The notes: generated from the letters alone by a model not told the origin. Positions 17,403 to 26,194 are shown, counted from the first letter of the stretch. The stretch is 64,000 bases of DNA from Polynucleobacter paneuropaeus (GCF_003261235.1 NZ_CP030085.1:1457241-1521240), one strand, 5' to 3'. Made by a program: numbers and translations.

Positions 17403-18905
17403 ATGGATTTATTCAGTAACTTAGCGCTCGGTTTCGATACCGCCTTCACGCTTCAAAACCTTCTTTATTGCTTTATCGGTTGTATTTTGGGAACACTGAT
17501 TGGCGTATTGCCAGGCCTGGGTCCGATTGCCACCATTGCAATGCTTTTGCCTGCAACCTATGCGCTGCCACCCACAGCAGCTCTGATCATGTTGGCCGGT
17601 ATCTATTACGGTTCACAGTACGGTGGTTCAACTACAGCTATTTTGCTCAATATTCCGGGAGAAACGTCCTCGGTAGTCACGGCAATTGATGGTTACCAGA
17701 TGGCCCGCAACGGGCGAGCGGGTGTAGCCCTCTTTACAGCCGGCATGGGCTCATTCTTCGCTGGTTGCGTTGCTACTTTAGTGTTAGCGGCCTTTGCTGC
17801 GCCCCTATCTCAATTGGCCTTCAAGTTTGGTCCAGCAGAGTATTTCTCTTTGATGGTTCTTGGACTTATTGGCGCTGTTGTGCTGGCTTCCGGATCTTTG
17901 ATCAAAGCGATTGGCATGATTGTGCTTGGGCTTCTTATGGGTCTAGTAGGCACTGATGTGAACTCCGGTGTTTCTCGCTACGCTTTTGATATTCCCCAAT
18001 TAAGTGACGGTATTGGCTTTGTCGCGGTAGCGATGGGTGTGTTTGGTTTCGCAGAGATCATGACTAACCTCGAGAAAAAAGGTGAAGATGAAGGTTTCCT
18101 GAACAAGGTCACCACCATGATCCCAACCAAGCAAGATATTAAGCGCATGATTCCTGCAATCTTGCGCGGTACAACCATTGGTTCTATTTTGGGAATCTTG
18201 CCCGGCGGCGGCGCTGCATTAGCTTCTTTTGGTGCCTACTCAGTTGAAAAGAAATCATCTAAGTACAGCCATGAGTTTGGCAAAGGTGCGATTGAGGGTG
18301 TTGCTGGTCCTGAGTCTGCTAATAACGCAGCCGCACAAACCTCCTTCATACCACTGCTGACCTTAGGTATTCCGCCCAACGCCGTTATGGCTTTGATGGT
18401 TGGTGCAATGACGATTCATAACATTCAACCAGGGCCACAAGTCATGACCAGCAATCCAGCCCTCTTCTGGGGTCTGATTGCTTCGATGTGGATCGGCAAT
18501 ATGATGCTGATCATTTTGAACCTGCCATTGATTGGCATGTGGGTACAACTGCTCAAGATTCCGTATCGCTTTATGTATCCAGCAATCCTGGTCTTCTGCT
18601 GTATTGGCGTCTACACCGTTAATAACACTGTGTTTGATGTTTACATCACAGCAATTTTTGGTCTAGTTGGTTATTTATTCAATAAGCTAGGTTGCGAGCC
18701 GCCTCCACTGCTGCTGGGCTTCATCTTGGGGCCCATGATGGAAGAAAACTTCCGCCGCGCACTCCTACTGTCCCGCGGTGATTTCTCGACCTTCTTTACC
18801 CGCCCCCTCTCTTTGGGCTTGCTAATCGCAGCAGCTCTTTTAGTTGTGATCGTGGCCTTGCCAGCGGTTAAGAAAACCCGGGAAGAAGCCTTCGTCGAAG
18901 AGTAG
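17403..18905 (+). CDS. tctA: Tripartite tricarboxylate transporter, large membrane subunit TctA
   Basis: 500 aa, about 11-12 membrane segments. The TctA motifs are clear: GVLPGLGPIATIAMLLPATY near residues 38-57, YGGSTTAILLNIPGE near 75-89, and GILPGGGAALASFGAY near 262-277, an inverted duplicate of the first. The family length is about 500 aa. Substrate is unknown; the Tct class takes up citrate, other tricarboxylates and various carboxylic acids. A strong terminator follows. Confidence 0.92.
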   Translation: MDLFSNLALGFDTAFTLQNLLYCFIGCILGTLIGVLPGLGPIATIAMLLPATYALPPTAALIMLAGIYYGSQYGGSTTAILLNIPGETSSVVTAIDGYQMARNGRAGVALFTAGMGSFFAGCVATLVLAAFAAPLSQLAFKFGPAEYFSLMVLGLIGAVVLASGSLIKAIGMIVLGLLMGLVGTDVNSGVSRYAFDIPQLSDGIGFVAVAMGVFGFAEIMTNLEKKGEDEGFLNKVTTMIPTKQDIKRMIPAILRGTTIGSILGILPGGGAALASFGAYSVEKKSSKYSHEFGKGAIEGVAGPESANNAAAQTSFIPLLTLGIPPNAVMALMVGAMTIHNIQPGPQVMTSNPALFWGLIASMWIGNMMLIILNLPLIGMWVQLLKIPYRFMYPAILVFCCIGVYTVNNTVFDVYITAIFGLVGYLFNKLGCEPPPLLLGFILGPMMEENFRRALLLSRGDFSTFFTRPLSLGLLIAAALLVVIVALPAVKKTREEAFVEE

Positions 18906-18925
18906 ACCGGAAACTTCTCAGAAAT

Positions 18926-18953
18926 AAGCCCGCTGCAGTTTGCGGGCTTTTTC
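18926..18953 (+). terminator. Terminator after tctA
   Basis: AAGCCCGC-tgcagttt-GCGGGCTT then TTTC: an 8-bp GC-rich stem followed by a T-run, 20 bp after the tctA stop and just before the glnS promoter. Confidence 0.8.
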
Positions 18954-18973
18954 TTTAGGCGCGAGGATTTCCT

Positions 18974-18979
18974 TACAAT
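18974..18979 (+). promoter_or_regulatory. -10 hexamer for glnS, leaderless spacing
   Basis: TACAAT lies 6 bp before the glnS ATG at 18986, just after the tctA terminator. The six bases between (gctgga) are too close to the ATG to work as a ribosome site if transcription begins at the ATG. Confidence 0.55.
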
Positions 18980-18985
18980 GCTGGA

Positions 18986-20758
18986 ATGTCTCAAGATAGT
19001 AAATCCCCTAAACCCAGCTCTAACCCTTTAATAGAGCCATCTAATTTTCTACGCCAAATCATTGATCATGACTTAGCAAACGGTGCATATGCTGATCGTA
19101 GCGATCGCGAGGGACAAAGATTACCTGCCATCATTACGCGCTTCCCGCCTGAACCCAATGGCTATCTGCACATTGGTCATGCCAAAAGTATCTGCCTCAA
19201 TTTCGGCTTAGCCGAGGATTACAACCAGCTGCCGGGGGGTGCTCGTTGCAATATGCGTTTAGATGACACCAACCCCGTCAAAGAAGATGTGGAATATGCG
19301 GACAGTATTTTGGATGCAGTGAAATGGCTTGGTTTTGATTGGGGGACACGTCTTTATCATGCAAGCGATTATTTTGATCGCCTCTATGAATTTGCTGAAA
19401 TTCTGATTCAGCATGGCAAAGCCTATGTTGATAGTCAAAGTGCGGATGATATTCACACCAATCGCGGCAACTTTGGTCAAGCGGGAAAAAATAGCCCCTA
19501 TCGCGAACGCACTTCTGAAGAAAATTTACAACTCTTTCGGGACATGCGTGACGGCAAGTTCAAAGATGGTGAACACGTATTACGCTTAAAGATTGATATG
19601 GCGCATCCTAATATTGTGATGCGAGACCCTGTGGTATATCGCATTCGCCATACCGACCACCATCGCACTGGTAATAAGTGGTGTATCTATCCGCTGTATG
19701 ACTTCACGCATTGCATTTCTGATGCGCTTGAAAATGTTTCTCACTCGATCTGCACTCTGGAGTTTGAAAATAATCGCCCACTCTATGACTGGATTCTGAA
19801 TGCCTTAAAAGAAGCGGGCGTTTTCAAAGGGCCGCTACCCCATCAATACGAATTCGCTCGTCTGAATCTGACTTACACGATTACCAGTAAAAGAAAATTG
19901 CTTCAATTGGTAGAAGAAAAACATGTTGACGCTTGGGATGACCCTCGCATGCCTACCATTGTCGGTATTCGTCGGCGTGGCTATACCCCAGAAAGTATTC
20001 GTTTATTTTGCGAGCGAATTGGTGTCTCTAAGGCGGATAGCTGGATTGATATGAGTACACTTGAGCAAGCGTTGCGAGATGATCTTGAAATTAGAGCACC
20101 ACGTGCAACCGCAGTCTTAAAGCCTCTCAAGCTCGTAATACAAAACTTTGATGCACAAGCTAGCGAGTCCTGCTCAGCGCCCCGTCACCCTCAACATCCA
20201 GAATGGGGTAATCGCGATTTTCATTTCACACGCGAGTTGTGGATTGAAGCAGACGACTTTATGAAAGAGCCGATCAAAGGCTTCTTCAGACTTTACCCAC
20301 CCATAGGTGAGCAAGCTGGTAGCAAAGTTCGCTTACGCCATGGCTTTGTGATTGAATGTACTGGCTTTGAGCAAGACGCAGCGGGTGATGTGATTCAGGT
20401 CAATGCGAATTACTTCCCCGATAGTAAAAGCGGTACGGCAGGATCGAATAACTACAAAGTTAAAGGGAATATTCATTGGATCAGCGCTAAAGAGGCGGTA
20501 CCTGCCGAAGTACGTCTTTATGACCACCTCTTTAATGATCCTCACCCAGATAGTGGGGATAAGAACTTCCTAGATGCAATCAATTCTCACTCCAAACAAA
20601 CAATCACTGCTTACTTGGAGCCCTGCATGAAAGAAGCAAAGCCAGAAGAGCGCTTTCAGTTTGAGCGCCATGGTTATTTTGTTGCCGATCAACTCGACTC
20701 CAAACCTGGCAAACCTGTTTTCAATCGTGCGGTTGGACTTAAGGATTCTTGGAAATAG
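18986..20758 (+). CDS. glnS: Glutaminyl-tRNA synthetase
   Basis: 590 aa. Class Ib synthetase: HIGH motif as HIGHAKS in GYLHIGHAKSICLNFG (about residues 58-73), MRLDDTNP, and the KMSKS counterpart as TSKRKL. The C-terminal half has the anticodon-binding beta-barrels typical of GlnRS (ELWIEADDFMKEP). This is the direct route to Gln-tRNA. Its last 20 bp overlap the end of the convergent epimerase gene. Confidence 0.96.
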   Translation: MSQDSKSPKPSSNPLIEPSNFLRQIIDHDLANGAYADRSDREGQRLPAIITRFPPEPNGYLHIGHAKSICLNFGLAEDYNQLPGGARCNMRLDDTNPVKEDVEYADSILDAVKWLGFDWGTRLYHASDYFDRLYEFAEILIQHGKAYVDSQSADDIHTNRGNFGQAGKNSPYRERTSEENLQLFRDMRDGKFKDGEHVLRLKIDMAHPNIVMRDPVVYRIRHTDHHRTGNKWCIYPLYDFTHCISDALENVSHSICTLEFENNRPLYDWILNALKEAGVFKGPLPHQYEFARLNLTYTITSKRKLLQLVEEKHVDAWDDPRMPTIVGIRRRGYTPESIRLFCERIGVSKADSWIDMSTLEQALRDDLEIRAPRATAVLKPLKLVIQNFDAQASESCSAPRHPQHPEWGNRDFHFTRELWIEADDFMKEPIKGFFRLYPPIGEQAGSKVRLRHGFVIECTGFEQDAAGDVIQVNANYFPDSKSGTAGSNNYKVKGNIHWISAKEAVPAEVRLYDHLFNDPHPDSGDKNFLDAINSHSKQTITAYLEPCMKEAKPEERFQFERHGYFVADQLDSKPGKPVFNRAVGLKDSWK

Positions 20759-21635
20759 TTTTCAAGAATGCTGCTACGCTCGGATAGCGTAAAGCGGTTT
20801 TTAATTCACCGAGGCGCGTATTCATGACGCGTCGAGACTCTCTCATAAAAGACCAAAGCATAGGACTTACTAAAGCCTGCAATTCTTGTGCGGGCAAACG
20901 CGGCGGTCTTGCTAAAGCAAATGCATCAGCAACTTGATCAAAGTAATCGCCCATCTTAGTCTCGCCACCATCACAGGCATTAATCACTCTTTGCGGTTTA
21001 CCGTAATAAACAGCAGCGCACACTAACCTAGCCAGATCTTCGCTATGAATATGATTGGAATAGGCATCTTCCTCGGGTATGAGTGCCGGCGTCTTAGCCT
21101 CTATACGCTCGAGCGGCAAACGATCCTGAGCATAAATTCCTGGAACCCTCAAGATGGTCAATGAGGCCCCATGCGCTGGCGCCCACAGTCTCAAGGCTCG
21201 CTCAGCATTGACCCGCCGCCACGCCCTTTCACTTTCAGGGTGGACTGGGGTTGTTTCACAGACTTGGGCTCCAGAATGATTGCCGTAGACACCTGTAGTA
21301 CTTACATAAATCAGGCGTCGGACTTGATTGGGTCTTTGGGATAAAATTCGAATGAGATTGCGAGTGCGCTGGTCCAAACGGCCCATATTTTGTGGGGGTG
21401 CTAAATGAATTACCGTTTCAGCGATCGCACTTAAACGCCATAAGCTATTGGGTTCATCCAGATTACCTAAAAGTGGCGTGGCTCCAACTGCTCTAAGCTC
21501 AGCAAACCGGCTTGCTTGAGAAGTTAAAGCAAAGACTTTGTAGTGGCGAACGAGTTGTTTGGCTACGCGCAGACCAATGTCGCCGCAGCCAATAATCAAA
21601 ATTCGAGGTTTACCAAACGGTTGCATAACTGACAT
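20739..21635 (-). CDS. NAD-dependent epimerase/dehydratase family protein, YeeZ-like
   Basis: 298 aa. N-terminal Rossmann fold with ILIIGCGDIGLRVAKQL (about residues 11-27) in place of the usual GxxGxxG. YVSTTGVYGNHSG matches the STS/SVYG segment of atypical extended SDR proteins such as E. coli YeeZ. The catalytic Tyr is in this motif, but a classical YxxxK is not obvious. No known substrate. The start is 20 bp from the divergent reductase gene; TTTAAT lies 11 bp before its ATG. Confidence 0.75.
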   Translation of the reverse strand: MSVMQPFGKPRILIIGCGDIGLRVAKQLVRHYKVFALTSQASRFAELRAVGATPLLGNLDEPNSLWRLSAIAETVIHLAPPQNMGRLDQRTRNLIRILSQRPNQVRRLIYVSTTGVYGNHSGAQVCETTPVHPESERAWRRVNAERALRLWAPAHGASLTILRVPGIYAQDRLPLERIEAKTPALIPEEDAYSNHIHSEDLARLVCAAVYYGKPQRVINACDGGETKMGDYFDQVADAFALARPPRLPAQELQALVSPMLWSFMRESRRVMNTRLGELKTALRYPSVAAFLKTISKNP

Positions 21636-21655
21636 CGTAACGATTTATTAAAGGA

Positions 21656-22702
21656 ATGAGTATGTCTTACCAAGTTACCCTCAAAGCGAGCGGTAAACAA
21701 TTTGAGGTTAGCGCGGATGAAACCCTACTTGAGGCAGCCCTACGCCAAAATATTCAGCTACCTTATGGTTGTAAAAATGGTGCCTGTGCCTCCTGTAAAG
21801 GGAAGGTTCTCGAAGGTAAAGTAAGCCACGGGCAACATAGTGCTAGCGCCCTCCCGCCCGCTGAAGAAGCTGCTGGCTCTGCTTTATTTTGCTGCTGCCA
21901 TCCTCAGTCAGATCTTTTAATTGAAGCTCGAGAGATTCAGGGCGGTGGAGATATTCCGGTGCGCAAGGTACCTTGCCGAGTAGCCTCTCTATCTATGCCA
22001 AGTACTGATGTTGCCATTCTTAAACTCCAGCTGCCCGCTACAGATCGGTTCCAGTATTTAGCTGGTCAATATATTGAGTTTCTCTTAAAGGATGGGCAAA
22101 GACGTGCTTACTCGATCGCTACTGCCCCTGTAAATGAGGGTCCACTTGAGTTGCATATCCGTCATCTGCCTGGCGGCCTCTTTACCGACTTTGTCTTTGG
22201 CGCAGCTACGCCTGCTTTAAAAGAAAAAGATATTCTGCGTTTTGAAGGCCCTCTGGGGAGCTTTTTCTTGAGAGAAGATTCTCAAAAGCCCATCATTTTT
22301 GTTGCAGCCGGCACTGGCTTCGCACCGATTAAATCGATCATCGAGCAGATGCAGGCCAAAAAGATCACGCGCCCAATTCACCTTTATTGGGGCGGTCGTC
22401 GTCCTAGCGATCTATATCTTCATGAACTATGTCAGGTCTGGGCAAAAGATATTCCTCAATTTATTTATACCCCAGTCATTTCCGATGGTCTACCTGAAGA
22501 TGCTTGGACCGGTCGCACTGGCTTTGTGCATGCATCTGTGATGCAAGATCACCCAAATATGTCAGCCTTCCAGGTATATGCCTGTGGAGCTCCAGTGATG
22601 GTGAACGCAGCTCGGCAAGACTTTTCATCAAAATGTCATTTACCTGAAGAAGAATTTTTTGCAGACTCTTTCACTAGCGCCGCGGATTTGGCTTCTGCGT
22701 AA
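21656..22702 (+). CDS. 2Fe-2S ferredoxin-NAD(P)H/FAD reductase (CDP-6-deoxy-glucoseen reductase-like)
   Basis: 348 aa in three parts. An N-terminal plant-type ferredoxin domain (about 1-95) has the cluster Cys in CKNGACASCKG and a fourth Cys near FCCCHP. Then a FAD domain with RAYSIATAP, and an NAD(P)H domain with AAGTGFAPIKS. This layout is shared by CDP-6-deoxy-delta-3,4-glucoseen reductase (AscD) and by many oxygenase reductases. Its partner is unknown; the neighbourhood has no sugar-nucleotide cluster. Start ATG 21656 follows AAAGGA; a second in-frame ATG is 2 codons later. Confidence 0.85.
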   Translation: MSMSYQVTLKASGKQFEVSADETLLEAALRQNIQLPYGCKNGACASCKGKVLEGKVSHGQHSASALPPAEEAAGSALFCCCHPQSDLLIEAREIQGGGDIPVRKVPCRVASLSMPSTDVAILKLQLPATDRFQYLAGQYIEFLLKDGQRRAYSIATAPVNEGPLELHIRHLPGGLFTDFVFGAATPALKEKDILRFEGPLGSFFLREDSQKPIIFVAAGTGFAPIKSIIEQMQAKKITRPIHLYWGGRRPSDLYLHELCQVWAKDIPQFIYTPVISDGLPEDAWTGRTGFVHASVMQDHPNMSAFQVYACGAPVMVNAARQDFSSKCHLPEEEFFADSFTSAADLASA

Positions 22703-22741
22703 TAATGGGGTCTCAACCAAATCCCTTAACTATCCAAAGAC

Positions 22742-23932
22742 ATGAGCAAAGTACCAACCTCTATTGATACCCACTCAGTGATGTTTATCACCCAGCGGCC
22801 TGACGTGATCATGGTTGAAGGTGAGGGGTCTTGGTTAACAGACAATAACGGCAAACGCTACTTAGATTTTCTGCAGGGTTGGGCAGTCAACTGCTTGGGT
22901 CACGGTAACCCAGGTATGATCTCGGCGCTCAATGCGCAGGCTAAAAAGTTAATTAATCCTAGCCCAGCTTTCTATAACGAACCGATGATTGGTTTGTCAA
23001 ACCTGCTAACGAGTAATAGTTGTTTTGATAAAGTATTTTTTGCCAACAGCGGAGCCGAAGCCAATGAAGGTGCAATTAAATTAGCGCGCAAATGGGGCCA
23101 ACTCCATAAAGGTGGCGCTTTCGAGATCATTACGTTTGATCACAGCTTTCATGGTCGCACCCTAGCCACCATGAGCGCCTCTGGTAAACCTGGTTGGGAT
23201 ACTTTATTTGCGCCTCAAGTTCCTGGTTTTCCCAAAGCAGATTTGAATGATCTGGAATCAGTTAAAAAATTAGTTACTAACAATACGGTTGCGGTGATGC
23301 TCGAACCTGTCCAAGGTGAAGGTGGCGTCATACCCGCAGATCATGAGTTTATGAAGAGCTTGCGCAAGTTCACCAAAGAGCACAACATTCTTTTGATTGT
23401 GGATGAAGTGCAAGCAGGATGTGGACGAACAGGCAAACTCTTTGCACACCAGCTGTACGACATTGAACCCGACATCATGAGTTTAGGCAAAGGGATTGGT
23501 GGTGGCGTCCCCCTTGCTGCCGTCCTTGCGACCGATGCTGTTGCGTGTTTTGTGCCCGGTGATCAGGGCGGCACTTATAACGGCAACCCACTCATGACCG
23601 CTGTGGGTATGAGCGTTATCGAGCAGCTACTTGCTCCTGGATTTTTGGATGCAGTCAAAGCCAAAGGCGCCCTCTTACGTGCCGAGCTACTCAAATTGGC
23701 CAATGAGTTTGGACTCGAAGGTGAACGCGGTGAAGGCCTGCTCAGAGCATTGATGCTTGGCAAAGATGTCGGCCCTAAATTGGTTGAACTTGCCCGTGAT
23801 CGCGCTCCAGAGGGATTATTAATTAACTCTCCAAGACCAAACTTGCTGCGTTTTATGCCAGCACTCAATATCGCTGATGAAGAAATCGTGCAGATGTGTA
23901 ATATGCTGCGCGAGCTCTTAAAGCAGGTCTAG
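22742..23932 (+). CDS. argD: Acetylornithine aminotransferase family (class III PLP aminotransferase)
   Basis: 396 aa. Fold-type I, class III aminotransferase. SGAEANEGAIKLAR binds the PLP phosphate, FDHSFHGRT is the cofactor-stacking segment, VDEVQAGCGRTG holds the Asp that contacts the PLP ring, and the Schiff-base Lys is in MSLGKGIGGG. The length and TYNGNPL motif fit acetylornithine/N-succinyldiaminopimelate aminotransferases, so a role in arginine (and perhaps lysine) synthesis is likely. argF and argG are about 18 kb away. Related enzymes that use other omega-amines cannot be excluded. Confidence 0.83.
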   Translation: MSKVPTSIDTHSVMFITQRPDVIMVEGEGSWLTDNNGKRYLDFLQGWAVNCLGHGNPGMISALNAQAKKLINPSPAFYNEPMIGLSNLLTSNSCFDKVFFANSGAEANEGAIKLARKWGQLHKGGAFEIITFDHSFHGRTLATMSASGKPGWDTLFAPQVPGFPKADLNDLESVKKLVTNNTVAVMLEPVQGEGGVIPADHEFMKSLRKFTKEHNILLIVDEVQAGCGRTGKLFAHQLYDIEPDIMSLGKGIGGGVPLAAVLATDAVACFVPGDQGGTYNGNPLMTAVGMSVIEQLLAPGFLDAVKAKGALLRAELLKLANEFGLEGERGEGLLRALMLGKDVGPKLVELARDRAPEGLLINSPRPNLLRFMPALNIADEEIVQMCNMLRELLKQV

Positions 23933-24870
23933 TCTACTAGATTTTTAGGTAGTGAAAAAGTCACATCCTCGACTACGCCAGACAGCGGTCTGACAGTGCG
24001 CGGTCCAAACTCCTGAATACGCGCAACAATCGACTGAGCCAGACTCTCTGGGGCTGAAGCACCAGCAGTTAAGCCCACTCGCAGCTTGCCTTCGAACCAC
24101 TCTGGCTTGAGTTGATCTGGTGCATCGACCATGTAAGAAGGTACGCCCAACTTTTCAGAAAGTTCACGCAATCGATTCGAGTTTGAGCTTGCCTGACTGC
24201 CCACCACAATCACCACTTCGACTTGTGGCGCCATGAACTTCACCGCATCTTGTCGATTTTGGGTTGCATAACAAATATCTTGCTTGCGGGGTTGAACGAT
24301 ATTGGGAAATTTTTCTGTCAGTGCTATAACAATTTCTTTGGTCTCATCAATCGACAAAGTAGTCTGGGTAACGAAAGCGATTTTGGTGCCTACTGGGAAA
24401 GACATTTTCGCTACATCGGCCAAATTTTCAATGAGGAATACGCCCTCCTTAACCTGGCCCATAGTGCCTTCTACCTCCGGGTGTCCTGCATGTCCAATCA
24501 TCAATACTGTGAAGCCCTCTTTGCATAGCTTAATCACTTCAAGATGGACCTTAGTCACTAAGGGGCAAGTTGCGTCGTACACCTGTAAGCCACGCTCCTG
24601 CGCATCTTTTCTCACTTCTTGAGAAACACCATGAGCACTAAACACCACAATTCCACCCTTAGGTACTTCATGCAGCTCTTCTACAAATACTGCGCCCTTG
24701 TCACGCAGCTCATTCACGACATAAGCGTTATGCACGATTTCATGGCGCACATAAATCGGAGCACCAAAACGATTGAGAGCTTCATTGACGATATTGATTG
24801 CCCGGTCCACGCCCGCACAAAAGCCACGGGGTTGAGCCATCAGAATTTCGGGAGGGTTCGACTCACTCAT
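23929..24870 (-). CDS. ispH: 4-hydroxy-3-methylbut-2-enyl diphosphate reductase
   Basis: 313 aa. Last step of the MEP isoprenoid pathway. The three conserved Cys that hold the iron-sulfur cluster are present: PRGFCAGVDRAI (about Cys 17), YDATCPLVTKVH (about Cys 101) and DICYATQNRQ (about Cys 200). HEIVHN and SAHGVS are the other active-site segments. Normal length. It begins 9 bp after the slpA stop, so slpA-ispH form an operon, as in many proteobacteria. It overlaps the end of argD by 4 bp. Confidence 0.96.
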   Translation of the reverse strand: MSESNPPEILMAQPRGFCAGVDRAINIVNEALNRFGAPIYVRHEIVHNAYVVNELRDKGAVFVEELHEVPKGGIVVFSAHGVSQEVRKDAQERGLQVYDATCPLVTKVHLEVIKLCKEGFTVLMIGHAGHPEVEGTMGQVKEGVFLIENLADVAKMSFPVGTKIAFVTQTTLSIDETKEIVIALTEKFPNIVQPRKQDICYATQNRQDAVKFMAPQVEVVIVVGSQASSNSNRLRELSEKLGVPSYMVDAPDQLKPEWFEGKLRVGLTAGASAPESLAQSIVARIQEFGPRTVRPLSGVVEDVTFSLPKNLVD

Positions 24871-24879
24871 GCATCACTC

Positions 24880-25326
24880 TCACATAATTGCCACAATTTG
24901 CGCTTCGAAATTGACTGCCACTCCAGCCAGAGGGTGGTTGAAATCAAACCAAGCACCCTCTTCATTAATCGACTGCAATACACCAGCATACTGTGCGCCA
25001 CTTGGTGCATTGAACTCAATTACATCACCTGGATTAAATTCCACATCCTCATCGCGTCCCTCTTTAAGAGCTTGCAGGGAAACCCACTGCACTAGCTCCT
25101 CTTTTCGATCACCAAAACTCTCTTCGGGAGATAACAAGGCACTTCTTTTTTCCCCCACTTTCAAACCCAGCAATACTTTTTCAAAGCAAGGTGCAAATTG
25201 TCCAGACCCCATCAAAACCGTAGCAGGCCGATCCACAAAAGTATTGATGTAATCAGCCCCATTGGGCAAGGTGAGCCGGTAGTTCAAGGTCAAATAGGAA
25301 TTGGGCAAAACAGTAAGCTTGGACAT
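24880..25326 (-). CDS. slpA: FKBP-type peptidyl-prolyl isomerase, SlpA/SlyD class
   Basis: 148 aa. Short FKBP domain of the SlyD/SlpA kind: LTLNYRLTLPNGADYINTF, then GSGQFAPCFEKVLLGLKVGE, an insert-in-flap domain, and HPLAGVAVNFEAQIV at the end. It lacks the His-rich metal-binding tail of SlyD, so SlpA is the better name. Its operon partner ispH is typical of slpA. The start is preceded by TACAAT 6 bp upstream and no ribosome site. Confidence 0.85.
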   Translation of the reverse strand: MSKLTVLPNSYLTLNYRLTLPNGADYINTFVDRPATVLMGSGQFAPCFEKVLLGLKVGEKRSALLSPEESFGDRKEELVQWVSLQALKEGRDEDVEFNPGDVIEFNAPSGAQYAGVLQSINEEGAWFDFNHPLAGVAVNFEAQIVAIM

Positions 25327-25332
25327 TCTCCA

Positions 25333-25338
25333 ATTGTA
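25333..25338 (-). promoter_or_regulatory. -10 hexamer for slpA-ispH, leaderless spacing
   Basis: TACAAT on the minus strand ends exactly 6 bp before the slpA ATG. A plus-strand CACAAT (25349-25354) lies 10 bp farther and may serve radC. Confidence 0.55.
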
Positions 25339-25368
25339 GCGAGACCCTCACAATGCGTTGATTCCCCC

Positions 25369-26052
25369 ATCTCTAAATGGCCCAAACCGGAGCAACCCCG
25401 CGAAAAATTACGTTCACTGGGGGCAAGCACCTTAAGCAATGCGGAACTTTTGGCAATTTTTCTTCGGGTTGGGGTAAAAGGAAAAACTGCCGTTGAGTTA
25501 GCAGAAGATCTTTTATCTCAATTCGGCAGTCTGCCAAAGCTCCTCAACAACAGTCCTGAGGAGCTCACTGCTATTCATGGGATGGGCTGGTCTAAATGGT
25601 CACAAATTCAGGCGGCTTATGAACTAGTGAAACGCAGTCTTGAGGAGAAACTAGCTCAAGATTCGATCTTTGCATCGCCAAACCATGTCAGGGAGTTCTT
25701 GCAAGCCAAGATTGGGCGCCTTCCTCACGAAGTTTTCCTCTGCCTATACCTCGACGCCCGCTGCCGTCTGATTGAGTGCCACGAGCTCTTTAGAGGCTCG
25801 ATTACCCATACGGCGGTTTACCCTCGCGAGATCCTGAAAGAAGCCCTTGAAAGAAATGCCAGCGCCCTCATCGTTGCGCATAACCATCCCAGCGGCAACC
25901 CATTGCCAAGCCAGGCTGATCAGGATCTGACCAAAACCCTTGAAAAAGCACTCCAGTTGGTAGATATTCCCTTGCTTGACCATTGCATTGTCAGTAGCAG
26001 CGGTTTTTTCTCCTTTTCAGATGCAGGGCTTATCCAAAATACCCAAAAATGA
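25369..26052 (+). CDS. radC: RadC family protein (JAB/MPN-like), start uncertain
   Basis: About 227 aa from 25369. The N-terminal helix-hairpin-helix part begins SKWPKPEQPREKLRSLG, as in other RadC proteins, and the C-terminal JAMM-like domain has AHNHPSGNPLPSQAD (HxH..SxxD). Its biochemical role is unsettled in the family. Odd point: no ATG, GTG or TTG is in frame near the conserved N-terminus. The codon at 25369 is ATC; the first ordinary start in frame is TTG at 25198, deep inside antisense slpA. Either a rare start codon, a long N-terminal extension, or a frameshift or base error in the CCCCC run at 25364-25368 explains this. Confidence 0.8.
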   Translation: MSKWPKPEQPREKLRSLGASTLSNAELLAIFLRVGVKGKTAVELAEDLLSQFGSLPKLLNNSPEELTAIHGMGWSKWSQIQAAYELVKRSLEEKLAQDSIFASPNHVREFLQAKIGRLPHEVFLCLYLDARCRLIECHELFRGSITHTAVYPREILKEALERNASALIVAHNHPSGNPLPSQADQDLTKTLEKALQLVDIPLLDHCIVSSSGFFSFSDAGLIQNTQK

Positions 26053-26085
26053 TAGTAAACACTAACTTATTAGGATTTTTTAGGC

Positions 26086-26116
26086 TTAGCACCCAAAATC
26101 AGCCTTCGAGTGCTTA
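26086..26116 (+). repeat. Imperfect inverted repeat between radC and rpmB
   Basis: TTAGCACCC, 13 bp, GAGTGCTTA. The arms look like CIRCE half-sites (TTAGCACTC/GAGTGCTAA), but the spacer is 13 rather than 9 bp and each arm has mismatches. It lies about 45 bp before the rpmB -10. It may be a radC 3' hairpin or an operator. Confidence 0.3.
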
Positions 26117-26159
26117 GTCAAAAGCAATTTAGGACTAGCTCAAATAGGCCCTAGCCTGA

Positions 26160-26165
26160 TACAAT
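26160..26165 (+). promoter_or_regulatory. Extended -10 promoter for rpmB-rpmG
   Basis: TGa-TACAAT (26157-26165) is an extended -10, which explains the lack of a good -35. It gives a leader of about 22 nt that holds a ribosome site (GGAG at 26185-26188) before the rpmB ATG at 26195, unlike the leaderless genes nearby. Confidence 0.55.
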
Positions 26166-26194
26166 CTCTTTTTTTCGCAATTATGGAGTCTGTC

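Noticed and set aside
25198..25368. radC starting at TTG 25198
   Set aside because: This would add about 57 residues unlike any part of RadC that I know and would lie antisense in slpA. It cannot be fully excluded.
26086..26116. A CIRCE element for HrcA
   Set aside because: The consensus needs a 9-bp spacer and better arms; this has 13 bp and mismatches, so it is listed only as an imperfect inverted repeat.
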